A DNA stretch of 64,000 bases, taken from assembly GCA_046233115.1 (NCBI GenBank), contig JBJXHM010000010.1:124001-188000 (forward strand). Reading direction: 5' to 3'. The stretch is from JACOMY01 sp046233115. GTDB lineage: Bacteria; Pseudomonadota; Alphaproteobacteria; Kiloniellales; JACOMY01. The notes beneath the pieces were generated by a model, which did not search any database, was not told where the DNA came from, and saw nothing but the letters and a program-made list of their open reading frames with translations. This document shows, one piece after another, positions 18,307-26,452 of the stretch. The translations under genes and the position numbers were made by a program. Position 1 is the first letter of the stretch. Every line of letters begins with the position of its first letter.

Positions 18307-18759
18307 ATGAGCTTGGAATCGGAAGTCGACGCCCTGAAGAAGGTACCGCTCTTCGCCAACATCGAAACCAGCAAGCTGAAGCTGATGGCCTTCGCCAGCG
18401 AGCGCCTGACCTTCCGTCCGGGCCAGGTCCTGGTGAAGCAGGGCGATCAGGGTGACGCCGCCTACATCATCCTGGAAGGCGAGGCCGAGGTGGTGCTGTC
18501 GCAGGACGACGGCAGCGAGGTGGTGGTCGCCACCCTGAAGAAAAACTCGGTCCTGGGCGAGATCGCCATCCTCTGCGACGTGCCGCGCACCGCCACGGTC
18601 CGCGCCAAGGACAAGACCGAGACCCTGAAGATCACCAAGGACCTCTTCTTCCGCCTGGTCCAGGACTTCCCGCAGATCGGCCTGGAGGTCATGCGCATCC
18701 TCGCCGCACGCCTGGAGAAGACCACCCAGGACCTCTACGCGGCGCGCGGCGGCCACTAG
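18307..18759 (+). CDS. stand-alone cyclic-nucleotide-binding protein
   Basis: A 150-residue protein that is essentially one CNB domain (residues 14-135) with no DNA-binding or enzymatic domain attached. The phosphate-binding cassette is intact: VLGEIAILCDVPRTATV, with G84, E85, R94, T95 and A96 matching the PKA/CRP pattern, so cAMP or cGMP binding is likely. It sits 98 bases after the degenerate ABC-like gene on the same strand, probably in one operon, and could regulate that protein. Two class III cyclases elsewhere in the window could supply the ligand; that link is inference. Confidence 0.87.
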   Translation: MSLESEVDALKKVPLFANIETSKLKLMAFASERLTFRPGQVLVKQGDQGDAAYIILEGEAEVVLSQDDGSEVVVATLKKNSVLGEIAILCDVPRTATVRAKDKTETLKITKDLFFRLVQDFPQIGLEVMRILAARLEKTTQDLYAARGGH

Positions 18760-18817
18760 CACCGCCGGCAATCTTCGTTCCGCTTTCCAGTCAGCCCGCG
18801 TCCGGAGCCAGGTCCCC

Positions 18818-19330
18818 TTGAGCCGCCTCGATTCCTTCATCCGCCGTCTCGAGGCGCAGCGCGCCTGCCTCGATCACGCCTGCCACGCGATCGCCGGCAC
18901 CCCCGGTCCGGTCTTCGAGCTGGGCCTGGGCAACGGGCGGACCTACGACCATCTGCGCAGCCGCCTGGCCGCCCCCGAGGAGCGCTGGCCGATCTACGTC
19001 TTCGAGCGCAAGGTGGCAGCCCACCCCGACTGCATCCCGCCGGACGACCGCCTCTATCTCGGCGACTTCCGCGAGACCCTGCCGCGTGCGGCCCGCGACT
19101 TCGCCGGCCAGGTGGTGCTGGTCCACGCCGACATGGGCAGCGGCGACGCCGCGGCCAACGCGGAGCTGGCCGCCTTCGTCAGCAGTGCCCTGCCCGCCGC
19201 CCTCGCTCCCGGCGCCCTGGTCCTGAGCGATCAGGCGCTCAGCCTGGAAAACGGGCAGGTCGAGGCGCTCCCGGAAGGCGTCCCCGAGGGGCGCTACCAC
19301 CTCTACCGAATCGTGGCGCGCGCGACCTAA
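18818..19330 (+). CDS. small class I SAM-dependent methyltransferase-like protein
   Basis: A 170-residue protein resembling the Pfam Methyltransf_17 group. The SAM-binding glycine motif is in PVFELGLGNGRTYDHL (about residues 31-46), an acidic residue follows strand 2 (IYVFERK), and later strands are VVLVHADMGSGD and APGALVLSDQAL. The start is TTG 18818 because the frame has no ATG before the SAM motif; GGAG lies about 12 bases upstream. It follows the CNB gene by 58 bases and is probably co-transcribed. The substrate is unknown. Confidence 0.75.
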   Translation: MSRLDSFIRRLEAQRACLDHACHAIAGTPGPVFELGLGNGRTYDHLRSRLAAPEERWPIYVFERKVAAHPDCIPPDDRLYLGDFRETLPRAARDFAGQVVLVHADMGSGDAAANAELAAFVSSALPAALAPGALVLSDQALSLENGQVEALPEGVPEGRYHLYRIVARAT

Positions 19331-19363
19331 GGCAGGCGGCAGCGCCTGTGACCCCATCCTCTC

Positions 19364-20491
19364 TCAGAATCCCGGACAGCCGGCCTCGGACCAGGCGCTG
19401 AGAGCGGCCGCCACGGCCGGACCGAACAGCCCATCGCTTTCGCCCTCGTAGAAGCCCGCCTCCGACAGCATCTCCTGCTTGTCGTGCACGACAGCGGCGG
19501 AGAGGTTCAACGCTTCGGTCCAGGTCTTCATGGCCGCCTCGACGCGGCCGCCGCGGCAGAGCACGTCGCCCTTGGTATCCAGGATGAAGGGATCGCCCGG
19601 GCGCAGCGACAAGGCCTGGTCAACATCGGTAAGCGCCCCCTCCGGATCGCCGAGCGCGACTCGGGCATAGGCGCGGCCGTTCAGGGCATCGTCGTTGGCC
19701 GGGTCCAGCCCCACGGCCGCGTCGAAATCGGCGACGGCCCGCTTTGGGTCACCGGCATCGATGTAGGCCCATCCCCTGTTGGCATGGGCAGCCGAGTTCG
19801 CGGGATCGAGGCCGATCGCTTGACCGAAGTCGGCGATCGCGCGCTCCGGCTCGCCGCGCTGCTGCAGCGCGAGCCCGCGGTTGCCATAGGCCACTGCCAT
19901 GGCGGGATCCAGCAGGATGGCCCGGTCGAAGTCATCGATCGCACGGTCCGTGCGGCCTTGGTCCAGATAGAGGATGCCACGGTTGTGGAAGGCGTGGGCA
20001 TCCAGCGGGGCGATCTCGATGGCGCGATCGAAATCGGCCTCGGCACGCGCCAGATCCCCCTTGTCGTGATAGGCGGTTCCGCGGTTGTTGAGGGCAAAGA
20101 CATCGGTCGGATCAAGATCGAGAGCACGGTCGAAGTCAGCTATGGCCCGGTCCACCTGGCCGACTTGGTGATAAATCACCCCACGGTCCTGGTAGAGCGC
20201 CGCACTGCCGGGAGCCAGCCGCAGCGACGCGTCGAAGTCGGCGAGAGCCAGGTCGTAGGCACCGAGGTTCGCCTGGGCACTGCCCCTGAGATAGTAGAAG
20301 AACGCCGCGTTCTCCGACGCGAGGCTGCCGCCTTCCAGGCAGCGCGTGATGAGCCTGATCGCCAGCTCGTCCGCCCCGCGTTCCATGGCCTCGAAGCCCT
20401 GCTGGCAGGAAACCCCGCTCTGGGCTCTGGCAGCGTTGCCGGCAAGCGCCACCAGGATCAGAACGGCACTGCAGAGACTCTTGATTGGCAA
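19364..20491 (-). CDS. secreted or periplasmic TPR-repeat protein
   Basis: A 375-residue protein with a signal peptide (MPIKSLCSAVLILVALAGNAARAQ). After a lead-in with three cysteines come about eight tandem TPR units of the class AYGNRGLALQQRGEPERAIADFGQAIGLDP (residues about 60-310). The C-terminal 40 residues (MLSEAGFYEGESDGLFGPAVAAALSAW) look like a peptidoglycan-binding half-domain, pointing to the periplasm and cell wall. TPR domains bind proteins, so it is probably a scaffold. It is convergent with the methyltransferase-like gene; partners unknown. Confidence 0.85.
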   Translation of the reverse strand: MPIKSLCSAVLILVALAGNAARAQSGVSCQQGFEAMERGADELAIRLITRCLEGGSLASENAAFFYYLRGSAQANLGAYDLALADFDASLRLAPGSAALYQDRGVIYHQVGQVDRAIADFDRALDLDPTDVFALNNRGTAYHDKGDLARAEADFDRAIEIAPLDAHAFHNRGILYLDQGRTDRAIDDFDRAILLDPAMAVAYGNRGLALQQRGEPERAIADFGQAIGLDPANSAAHANRGWAYIDAGDPKRAVADFDAAVGLDPANDDALNGRAYARVALGDPEGALTDVDQALSLRPGDPFILDTKGDVLCRGGRVEAAMKTWTEALNLSAAVVHDKQEMLSEAGFYEGESDGLFGPAVAAALSAWSEAGCPGF

Positions 20492-20707
20492 GCGACGCTC
20501 CTAGCTGAGATACCGGAACACAGGCTATCCGGGCTTGTCGCCATCGAACAGGCAAAAGCTGCTGGGCCGTTATGGTGAGCGCACTGGTCAAGCAGAGGGA
20601 ATCCGCGACGCACAGACCTCGCAATCCGTGCAAGTGATACAGATCATGTCGCACGATGGCGGAACAACGCTAACTCTTGCAGATCTGCGTCAGGACGGAC
20701 GAAACAC

Positions 20708-21141
20708 ATGAAGTTTTTTGCCTTTGCCGCATTTGGAGCGGCGCTGACGCTGGCAAGCTCTGTGTATTCTCAGCCTAACAACGGGGTCATTCCCGCCACG
20801 CCGCCAGCTACGTCATCGACGCCGTCGAGACCAACGACGGCACCACCCCCTTTGCGGTCAGCGTGAAGGATGTTCCGGTCGATGCCTTCTGGTCGGTCAC
20901 CGTCTACGACGCCGACGGCTACCGCGAGGCCAACGAGCGCGGCGTGAACAGCTACAACAACGTGACCGCGACCCCGAACCCCGACGGCTCCATCACGATC
21001 AACTTCGGCGGCTGCGCGGACGGACGGGAGAACTGCATCCCGATCACGCCCGGATGGAACTACGCGGTTAGCCTCTACGCGCCGCGCCAGGACATCCTGG
21101 ACGGCACCTGGACCTTCCCCAAGCCACAGCCGGTAGAGTGA
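20708..21141 (+). pseudogene. decayed DUF1254/DUF1214 protein gene
   Basis: An ATG at 20708 opens a signal peptide (MKFFAFAAFGAALTLASSVYSQ) that soon runs into a stop at 20863-20867. The next frame, open from 20779 to the stop at 21141, carries the C-terminal end of a DUF1214 domain: NDGTTPFAVSVKDVPVDAFW, VTVYDADGY, SITINFGGCADGRENCIP and WNYAVSLYAPRQDILDGTW. Intact DUF1254/DUF1214 proteins have roughly 350-480 residues, so most of the middle is missing and the two ends are out of frame, with the junction near 20775-20790. A short DUF1214-only protein started at GTG 20863 is possible but less likely. Confidence 0.75.
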
Positions 21142-21166
21142 CCGCGGCGACGAAGCACCGGAGAAT

Positions 21167-21198
21167 GCACCATCGGCCGTCTCTTCGGCCGATGGTGC
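21167..21198. terminator. bidirectional hairpin terminator between the DUF1214 remnant and doeD
   Basis: A perfect 13-bp inverted repeat: GCACCATCGGCCG at 21167-21179, a 6-base loop, then CGGCCGATGGTGC at 21186-21198. On the plus strand TCTTCCCTT follows. It lies 8 bases beyond the doeD stop on the other strand, so it probably ends the leftward asnC-doeC-doeD transcript. Confidence 0.8.
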
Positions 21199-21205
21199 TC
21201 TTCCC

Positions 21206-22576
21206 TTACCCGAAGACGCTGTCGACCGCGCGCTTGCTGGCGGCGACGATCTTGTCGGCCTCGGCGCGGGTGAGGCAGAGCGGCGGGGCGTAGCCGATGA
21301 TGTCGCCCTGCGGCATGGCGCGGGCGATCACCCCCTCCTGCAGCAGTGCGCCAGCGACCTTGGCGCCGATCTTCTGGCCGGGGTCGAAGAAGCGGCGCGC
21401 CGCCTTGTCCTCGACGAACTCGACCGCCGCCAGCATGCCGTCGCCGCGCACATCGCCGACCTTGGCGTGGCCGGAAAGCGCATCGGAGAGCGCCTCGCGG
21501 AAGTAGCGGCCGACCGTGCCGGCGTTCTCCACCAGACCCAGGCTGTCGATCAGCTCCAGGTTGGCGACGCCGGCCGCGGCCCCGATCGGATGAGCCGAAT
21601 AGGTCCAGCCGTGACCGATCGGGCCGAGCTCGTCAGTACCCTGCTCCAGCACCTTCCACACGCTCTGGGAGACGATCGAGCCGGACAGCGGCGCATAGGC
21701 CGAGGTCAGGCCCTTGGCGATGGTGATGATGTCCGGGGTCATGCCGTAGTGGGTGGAGCCGAACATGCTGCCCAGCCGCCCGAAGCCGGTCACCACCTCG
21801 TCGGCGATCAGCAGGATGTCGTGCCGCTTCAGGATCGGCTGAATCGCCTGCCAGTAGCCGGCCGGCGGCGGCACCAGGCCGCCGGTGCCCAGCATCGGCT
21901 CGCCGATGAAGGCAGCGATGGTTTCCGGCCCCTCGCGCTCGATCAGCGCCTCCAGCTCCGCCGCGCAGTGGGCGGTGAAGTCGGCCTCGCTCATGTCCTG
22001 CTCGGCTCGGCGGAAGTAGTAGGGGGCCTCGGTGTGGACCACCTGCGGCAGCGGCAGGTCGAACTTCTTGTGGAAGAGCTCCAGGCCGGTCAGCGATCCG
22101 GTCATCAGGCCGGAGCCGTGATAGCCGCGCCAGCGCGAGACGATCTTCTTCTTCTCCGGCCGACCCAGCACGTTGTTCAGGAACCAGACCAGCTTCACGT
22201 TGGTCTCGTTGGCATCCGACCCGCCGAGGCCGAAGTAGACCTTCGACATCTGCTCCGGCGCGCGGTCCATGATCATCTTGGCCAGGCGGATCGAGGTCTC
22301 GGTGCCGTGGCCGACATAGGCGTGGTAGTAGGCCAGCTCATGCGCCTGCTTGGCGATGGCGTCGGCGATCTCCTTGCGGCCGTAGCCGACGTTGACGCAA
22401 TAGAGCCCGGCGAAGGCGTCGAGCAGGCGCTTGCCGTCGCGGTCCTCGATGTAGACGCCGGAGCCGCCGGAGATGATGCGCGAGGGAGTCTCGCCGCGGG
22501 CATGCTGGGCCAGGTGGGTGGAGGGGTGGAAGAAGGACTCCCGGTCCCATTGGCTCAGTTGGTCGTTGGTCAGCAT
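21206..22576 (-). CDS. doeD: diaminobutyrate transaminase of ectoine catabolism
   Basis: A 456-residue class III PLP-dependent aminotransferase. It has the PLP-phosphate loop region VYFGLGGSDANETNVKL, the cofactor aspartate in LLIADEVVTGFGRLG and the Schiff-base lysine in DIITIAKGLTSAYAPLSG. In ectoine degradation DoeD (also Atf) moves the 4-amino group of L-2,4-diaminobutyrate to an oxo-acid, giving aspartate semialdehyde. The sequence alone would allow any omega-aminotransferase; the assignment rests on the gene order with doeC, asnC and enuR. I chose ATG 22576, which has AAGGA upstream, over an in-frame codon 13 residues earlier. Confidence 0.88.
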   Translation of the reverse strand: MLTNDQLSQWDRESFFHPSTHLAQHARGETPSRIISGGSGVYIEDRDGKRLLDAFAGLYCVNVGYGRKEIADAIAKQAHELAYYHAYVGHGTETSIRLAKMIMDRAPEQMSKVYFGLGGSDANETNVKLVWFLNNVLGRPEKKKIVSRWRGYHGSGLMTGSLTGLELFHKKFDLPLPQVVHTEAPYYFRRAEQDMSEADFTAHCAAELEALIEREGPETIAAFIGEPMLGTGGLVPPPAGYWQAIQPILKRHDILLIADEVVTGFGRLGSMFGSTHYGMTPDIITIAKGLTSAYAPLSGSIVSQSVWKVLEQGTDELGPIGHGWTYSAHPIGAAAGVANLELIDSLGLVENAGTVGRYFREALSDALSGHAKVGDVRGDGMLAAVEFVEDKAARRFFDPGQKIGAKVAGALLQEGVIARAMPQGDIIGYAPPLCLTRAEADKIVAASKRAVDSVFG

Positions 22577-22622
22577 GAAAGGGGTCCTTCCGTAATGAAG
22601 CGCAAAGGGAAGCACTGGGCGT

Positions 22623-24110
22623 TCAGGCCCAGTCGCGGCAGACGTATTTGATGTCGGTGAAGGCTTCGAGGCCGTGGCGAGCCCCCTCGCGGCCGAGCCC
22701 GGACTGCTTCATGCCGCCAAAGGGAATGGGCGCACCCGTCACCTTGGTGCGATTGACCGCGACCATGCCGTACTGCAGCGCACGGCTGAGACGGTAGATC
22801 CGGCGCGGGTCCTGGGTGTGCAGGTAGGCCACCAGGCCGTACTCGCTGTCGTTGGCGATGGCCAAGGCCTGCTCCTCGCTGTCGAAGGGGGCCAGCGCCG
22901 CCACCGGACCGAAGGTCTCCTCGCGGAAGATGTCGGCGGCGGGATCGACGTCAGCCAGCACGGTGGCCTGGTAGAACAGCGGCCCCAGCGCGTCGCGGGC
23001 ACCGCCGGTGAGGCAGCGCGCGCCGCGGCCGAGCGCGTCGGCGACCTGCGCCTCCTGCTTGGCCACCGCCCGCTCGTTCATCAGCGGACCCAGGTCACGG
23101 TCCTCGCTGCCCGGTCCCAGGGTCAGCGCCGCCGTCGCCTCGGCGAAGCGGGCGCAGAAGTCGGGATAGAGGCTGCGCTCAATCAGGAAACGGTTGGCGC
23201 CGAGGCAGTCCTGGCCGCTGGTCGCGAACTTCGCCTTGATCGCCTCCTCGACCGCCTGCTCCAGGTTGGCGTCGGCGAAGACCAGGAAGGGCGCGTGGCC
23301 GCCCAACTCCAGCACCAGCCGCTTCACCGTGGCGGCCGAGCGGCGGTAGAGCAGCTTGCCGATCTCGGTGGAGCCGGTGAAGGAGAGCGCGCGCACCCGC
23401 GTGTCCTCCAGCCAGGGCTCGACCACCTCCGGCGCCTCGCCGGGAACCACGTTGAAGACCCCGGCCGGCAGCCCGGCGCGCTCGGCCAGCTCGGCCAGCG
23501 CCAGGGCGGAATAGGGCGTCTCCTGCGCCGGATGCACGACCACGGTGCAGCCGGCCGCCAGCGCCGCGGCGGCCTTGCGGGTGATCATGGCGGAGGGGAA
23601 GTTCCAGGGCGTGATCAGGGCGGCGACACCGACCGGCTCGCGCCAGAGCTCCATCTCGGCGTCGGGCAGGTGCGAGGTCACACCCTCGATGTTCGGCCGC
23701 TTGGCCTCCTCGGCATAAAACTCCAGGAAGGAGGCGGCGTAGTCGATCTCGCCGCGCGCCTCGGACAGCGGCTTGCCCTGCTCGGCCGTCATGATCCGGG
23801 CCAGGTCCTCGCGCGCCGCGCAGAGGACCTCGTACCAGCGGCGCAGCAAGGCGGCGCGCTGCTGCGGTAGGGCGGTGGCCCAGGCCGGAAAGGCCTCGGC
23901 GGCGGCGGACGCGGCGGCGGTGCTTTCGGCCGCGCCCAGCTTGGCGACGTTGCCCAGAAGGCGGCCGTCGGCCGGGTCGGTGACAGCGAAGCTGCGTCCG
24001 TCGGCCGGCGCGATCCAGCGCCCGCCGACATAGCCGAAGGAGCGCAGCAAGGCCGGATCCGACAGGCGGATGGCCTCGGCGATGTGCGGATGCTTGTCGC
24101 TGGACGGCAT
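22623..24110 (-). CDS. doeC: aspartate-semialdehyde / succinate-semialdehyde-type dehydrogenase of ectoine catabolism
   Basis: A 495-residue NAD(P)-dependent aldehyde dehydrogenase of the GabD branch. Catalytic residues are present: N170 in TPWNFPSAM, E269 in LELGGHAP and C302 in SGQDCLGANR. The cofactor motif FTGSTEIG is also present. The usual lysine of VVVKPA, which contacts the NAD(P) ribose, is histidine here (H193 in VVVHPAQETPYSA). In the doe pathway DoeC (Ssd) oxidises aspartate semialdehyde to L-aspartate. It lies 46 bases upstream of doeD in the same leftward operon. The family is certain and the substrate comes from context. Confidence 0.88.
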   Translation of the reverse strand: MPSSDKHPHIAEAIRLSDPALLRSFGYVGGRWIAPADGRSFAVTDPADGRLLGNVAKLGAAESTAAASAAAEAFPAWATALPQQRAALLRRWYEVLCAAREDLARIMTAEQGKPLSEARGEIDYAASFLEFYAEEAKRPNIEGVTSHLPDAEMELWREPVGVAALITPWNFPSAMITRKAAAALAAGCTVVVHPAQETPYSALALAELAERAGLPAGVFNVVPGEAPEVVEPWLEDTRVRALSFTGSTEIGKLLYRRSAATVKRLVLELGGHAPFLVFADANLEQAVEEAIKAKFATSGQDCLGANRFLIERSLYPDFCARFAEATAALTLGPGSEDRDLGPLMNERAVAKQEAQVADALGRGARCLTGGARDALGPLFYQATVLADVDPAADIFREETFGPVAALAPFDSEEQALAIANDSEYGLVAYLHTQDPRRIYRLSRALQYGMVAVNRTKVTGAPIPFGGMKQSGLGREGARHGLEAFTDIKYVCRDWA

Positions 24111-24232
24111 GCCTTCCCCTCCCTTCGGCGCGAGTGCGAACGGGGGTGGAGTCTAGGCAAAAGGCGAGCGAGGCTCTCTCCAAAGACCGGGCGCATTTCC
24201 GAGAGTCTGACGGCAGCGAGCGCCGCCAAACG

Positions 24233-24724
24233 TTAGCTTCCCGGCTGGCCTAGCAGGGCGGCGATGGGCGGCGGACCGCCAGGCTTCACGCTCTTGGTCA
24301 TGACGTAAGTGAAATAGCGCTTGAGGCCGACCTCCTCGGCCAGCAGTCCATCGATCAGGCGCTGATAGGAGTCGATGTCGCGCGCGACCACCTGCAGGAG
24401 GTAGTCGAAGCCGCCACCCAGCGCCCAACAGCCGGTGATCTCCGGGCGCCGCAGCACCGCCGCCTCGAAGCGCTCGAAGTCGGCACCGCGGTGCGATTCC
24501 AGCTCCGCCATCACGAAGATGCTGACGTGTGGTGCCAGTTTGGCCAGCGCCACCTCGGCCCGATAGCCCTCGATCAGGCCCTCTTCCTCCAGGCGCTTCA
24601 GCCGCTCCCAGCAGGCCGTGGCCGAGAGGTGCACCCGCTCGGCCAGGGCCGTCTTGGAGAGCCGGCCCTCGCGGGAGAGGATCTCCAGAATCCGGATGTC
24701 TCGATCGTCCAGCGCGATGGTCAT
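24233..24724 (-). CDS. asnC: Lrp/AsnC-family regulator of ectoine catabolism
   Basis: A 163-residue regulator. An N-terminal helix-turn-helix (LDDRDIRILEILSREGRLSKTALAERVHLS) is followed by an AsnC ligand-binding domain (FVMAELESHRG..., GCWALGGGFDYLLQVVARDIDSYQRLIDGLL). Genes of this type (asnC or doeX) accompany ectoine-degradation genes in Ruegeria and Halomonas. It heads the leftward operon with doeC and doeD (122 bases to doeC) and is divergent from enuR. A perfect TTGACA reading leftward lies at 24758-24753, but the -10 box at the right distance is poor. Confidence 0.9.
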   Translation of the reverse strand: MTIALDDRDIRILEILSREGRLSKTALAERVHLSATACWERLKRLEEEGLIEGYRAEVALAKLAPHVSIFVMAELESHRGADFERFEAAVLRRPEITGCWALGGGFDYLLQVVARDIDSYQRLIDGLLAEEVGLKRYFTYVMTKSVKPGGPPPIAALLGQPGS

Positions 24725-24752
24725 GCGCGGACCTTTCTCCGCCCGCTGCCTC

Positions 24753-24795
24753 TTGTCAATTGCGCCGCTTCGCGGGTTTTATGTCTCATGACAAT
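24753..24795 (+). promoter_or_regulatory. enuR promoter with possible autoregulatory operator
   Basis: TTGTCA at 24753-24758, an 18-base spacer and TTTTAT at 24777-24782 resemble a sigma-70 promoter. The -10 box ends only 5 bases before the enuR ATG at 24788, so the mRNA may be leaderless. The decamer TCATGACAAT at 24786-24795 spans the start codon and is the reverse complement of ATTGTCATGA found upstream of uehA. It is a candidate EnuR site. Confidence 0.45.
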
Positions 24796-26176
24796 CTGGC
24801 CTCCAGCGCCGGGCAGCCTGAAACGGCCTGCCTACCGTTCCCTGGCGCAAAGACTGATCGAGGCGATCCGGGCCGGTGAGATCAAGCCCGGAACCCGCCT
24901 GCCGACGCACCGCGCGCTCTCCTACGATCTGGGACTGAGCGTGCAGACGGTGAGCCGCGCCTACGAGGAGCTGGCGCGCATGGGCGTGGTAGAGGGCGAG
25001 GTCGGACGCGGCAGCTTCGTGCGCGCCGGGCCACCCGACGCGCGCATGCCCTGGGACCGGCTGGCCCGCAGCGAGGAGGTGATCGACTGCTCCATGCTGG
25101 TGCCGGTCACCGGCGAGATCCAGGCCTCCCGCCTGTCGGCGACCATGGCTGAGATCGCCGCGGACCTGCCGGCGACCGCGATCTACTCCTTCCGCCCGCG
25201 CGCCACCCTGGAGGAGCACTGCGAGCGGGTGCTGCCCTGGCTGCAGCGCTGCGGACTGCAGGTGCCGCGCGATCAGGTGCTACCGACCAACGGCAACACC
25301 TCGGCGATGACCGTGGCGCTGATGACCGCGGCGCTGCCCGGCGACCTGATCGCCACCGAGGAGATGGGCCACCACACCCTGGCCTCGCTCACCAACACCC
25401 TGGGCCTCAGGCTTGCTGGCCTGCCGATGGACGGCGAGGGCCTGCTGCCCGACGCGCTGGACCAGGCCTGCCGGATCAGCGCGATCAAGGCGGTCTTCCT
25501 GCTGCCCAGCGGGCTGAACCCGACCACCGCCACCATGGGGCTGGCGCGCCGCCAGGCCATCGTCGCGGTCGCCCGCAAGCACGGCCTCTGGATCATCGAG
25601 AACGACGCCTGGGGACCGGTGCAGGGAGAACGCGCCCCGCCGATCGCAGCGCTGGCACCGGAACGCAGCTTCTACTTCACCGGCTTCACCAAGTGCCTGC
25701 TGCCAGGCCTGCGCATCGCCTGGCTGGTGGTGCCCGAGACGGTGAACGCCTCGGCCCGCACCCGCCACCTGGTGACGAGCTGGATGGCCACGCCGCTGAT
25801 CGCCGAGATCGCGTCGCGCTGGCTCGAACAGGGCACCGCGGTCGAGCTGCTGAACTGGCAACGCGGCCGGCTGGCACGGCGCAACGCCATCGCCCAGCGG
25901 GTGATGGCTGGCCTCGACTATCGTAGCACGCCCAATGGCCTGCACATCTGGCTCTCGATGCCGGAGGCCTGGCCGGAGGCCGCCTTCGTTGCCCATGCGC
26001 GCCACGGCGGCGTCGCGCTGGCTGCCGGTAGCAACTTCGCCAGCAGCACGCCGCAAGCCCAGAAGGGGGTCCGCATCTCGCTCGGCGCGGGCTCCGAACA
26101 GGACATCGAGCAGGGCCTCAAGGTCGTCGCCAGCCTGGTCCGCAGCACGCCCGAGCCGGCCCTGCTGGCGCTCTGA
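24788..26176 (+). CDS. enuR: EnuR, MocR/GntR-type regulator of ectoine utilisation
   Basis: A 462-residue MocR regulator. A GntR winged helix (about residues 12-80: YRSLAQRLIEAIRAGEIKPG, LSYDLGLSVQTVSRAYEELA) is joined to a fold-type I aminotransferase domain (about 120-455). The PLP lysine is K302 in FYFTGFTKCLLPGLRIAWL, the same residue number reported for Ruegeria pomeroyi EnuR. Asparagine and tyrosine positions of the pocket are plausible (LPSGLNPTTATMG, IIENDAWGP). In that system EnuR represses the uptake and catabolic genes and is released by ectoine-derived intermediates such as diaminobutyrate bound to PLP. It is divergent from asnC and precedes uehA by 276 bases. No ribosome-binding site is visible. 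Confidence 0.92.
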   Translation: MTIWPPAPGSLKRPAYRSLAQRLIEAIRAGEIKPGTRLPTHRALSYDLGLSVQTVSRAYEELARMGVVEGEVGRGSFVRAGPPDARMPWDRLARSEEVIDCSMLVPVTGEIQASRLSATMAEIAADLPATAIYSFRPRATLEEHCERVLPWLQRCGLQVPRDQVLPTNGNTSAMTVALMTAALPGDLIATEEMGHHTLASLTNTLGLRLAGLPMDGEGLLPDALDQACRISAIKAVFLLPSGLNPTTATMGLARRQAIVAVARKHGLWIIENDAWGPVQGERAPPIAALAPERSFYFTGFTKCLLPGLRIAWLVVPETVNASARTRHLVTSWMATPLIAEIASRWLEQGTAVELLNWQRGRLARRNAIAQRVMAGLDYRSTPNGLHIWLSMPEAWPEAAFVAHARHGGVALAAGSNFASSTPQAQKGVRISLGAGSEQDIEQGLKVVASLVRSTPEPALLAL

Positions 26177-26237
26177 GGTCCGGGCGGGGCGGCGAGGCCT
26201 TCCTCCCGAGAATCAGGTCAGGCCCGCAATCAGTAAA

Positions 26238-26266
26238 ATTGTCATGATTTAATAATCCATTTGACT
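26238..26266 (+). promoter_or_regulatory. AT-rich control region upstream of uehA with shared motif
   Basis: An AT-rich island in an otherwise GC-rich gap. It holds ATTGTCATGA (26238-26247), identical in reverse orientation to the motif at the enuR start codon, and TTGACT (26261-26266), which could be a -35 box. No good -10 box is found at 17 bases. It probably carries the regulated promoter of the ueh-eut-doe operon and an EnuR operator. The rest of the 276-base gap shows nothing else I can name. Confidence 0.45.
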
Positions 26267-26452
26267 TGGTTTTCAGCCTGCCCAAGGCTTTAGCCAACCT
26301 GAGCAAAGAAAGACTGCCGTGGAGGGAGGCTCCGACAGGCGGTTCTTGTTCGGGATGCGTTAGGGGCGAAAACGCCGGCCTTGGCGCGACCTCGCGAGAG
26401 GCGCCGGGGCTTCAGGCCCACCAAGCTGCAGGAACAGGAAGGACGCACAATC

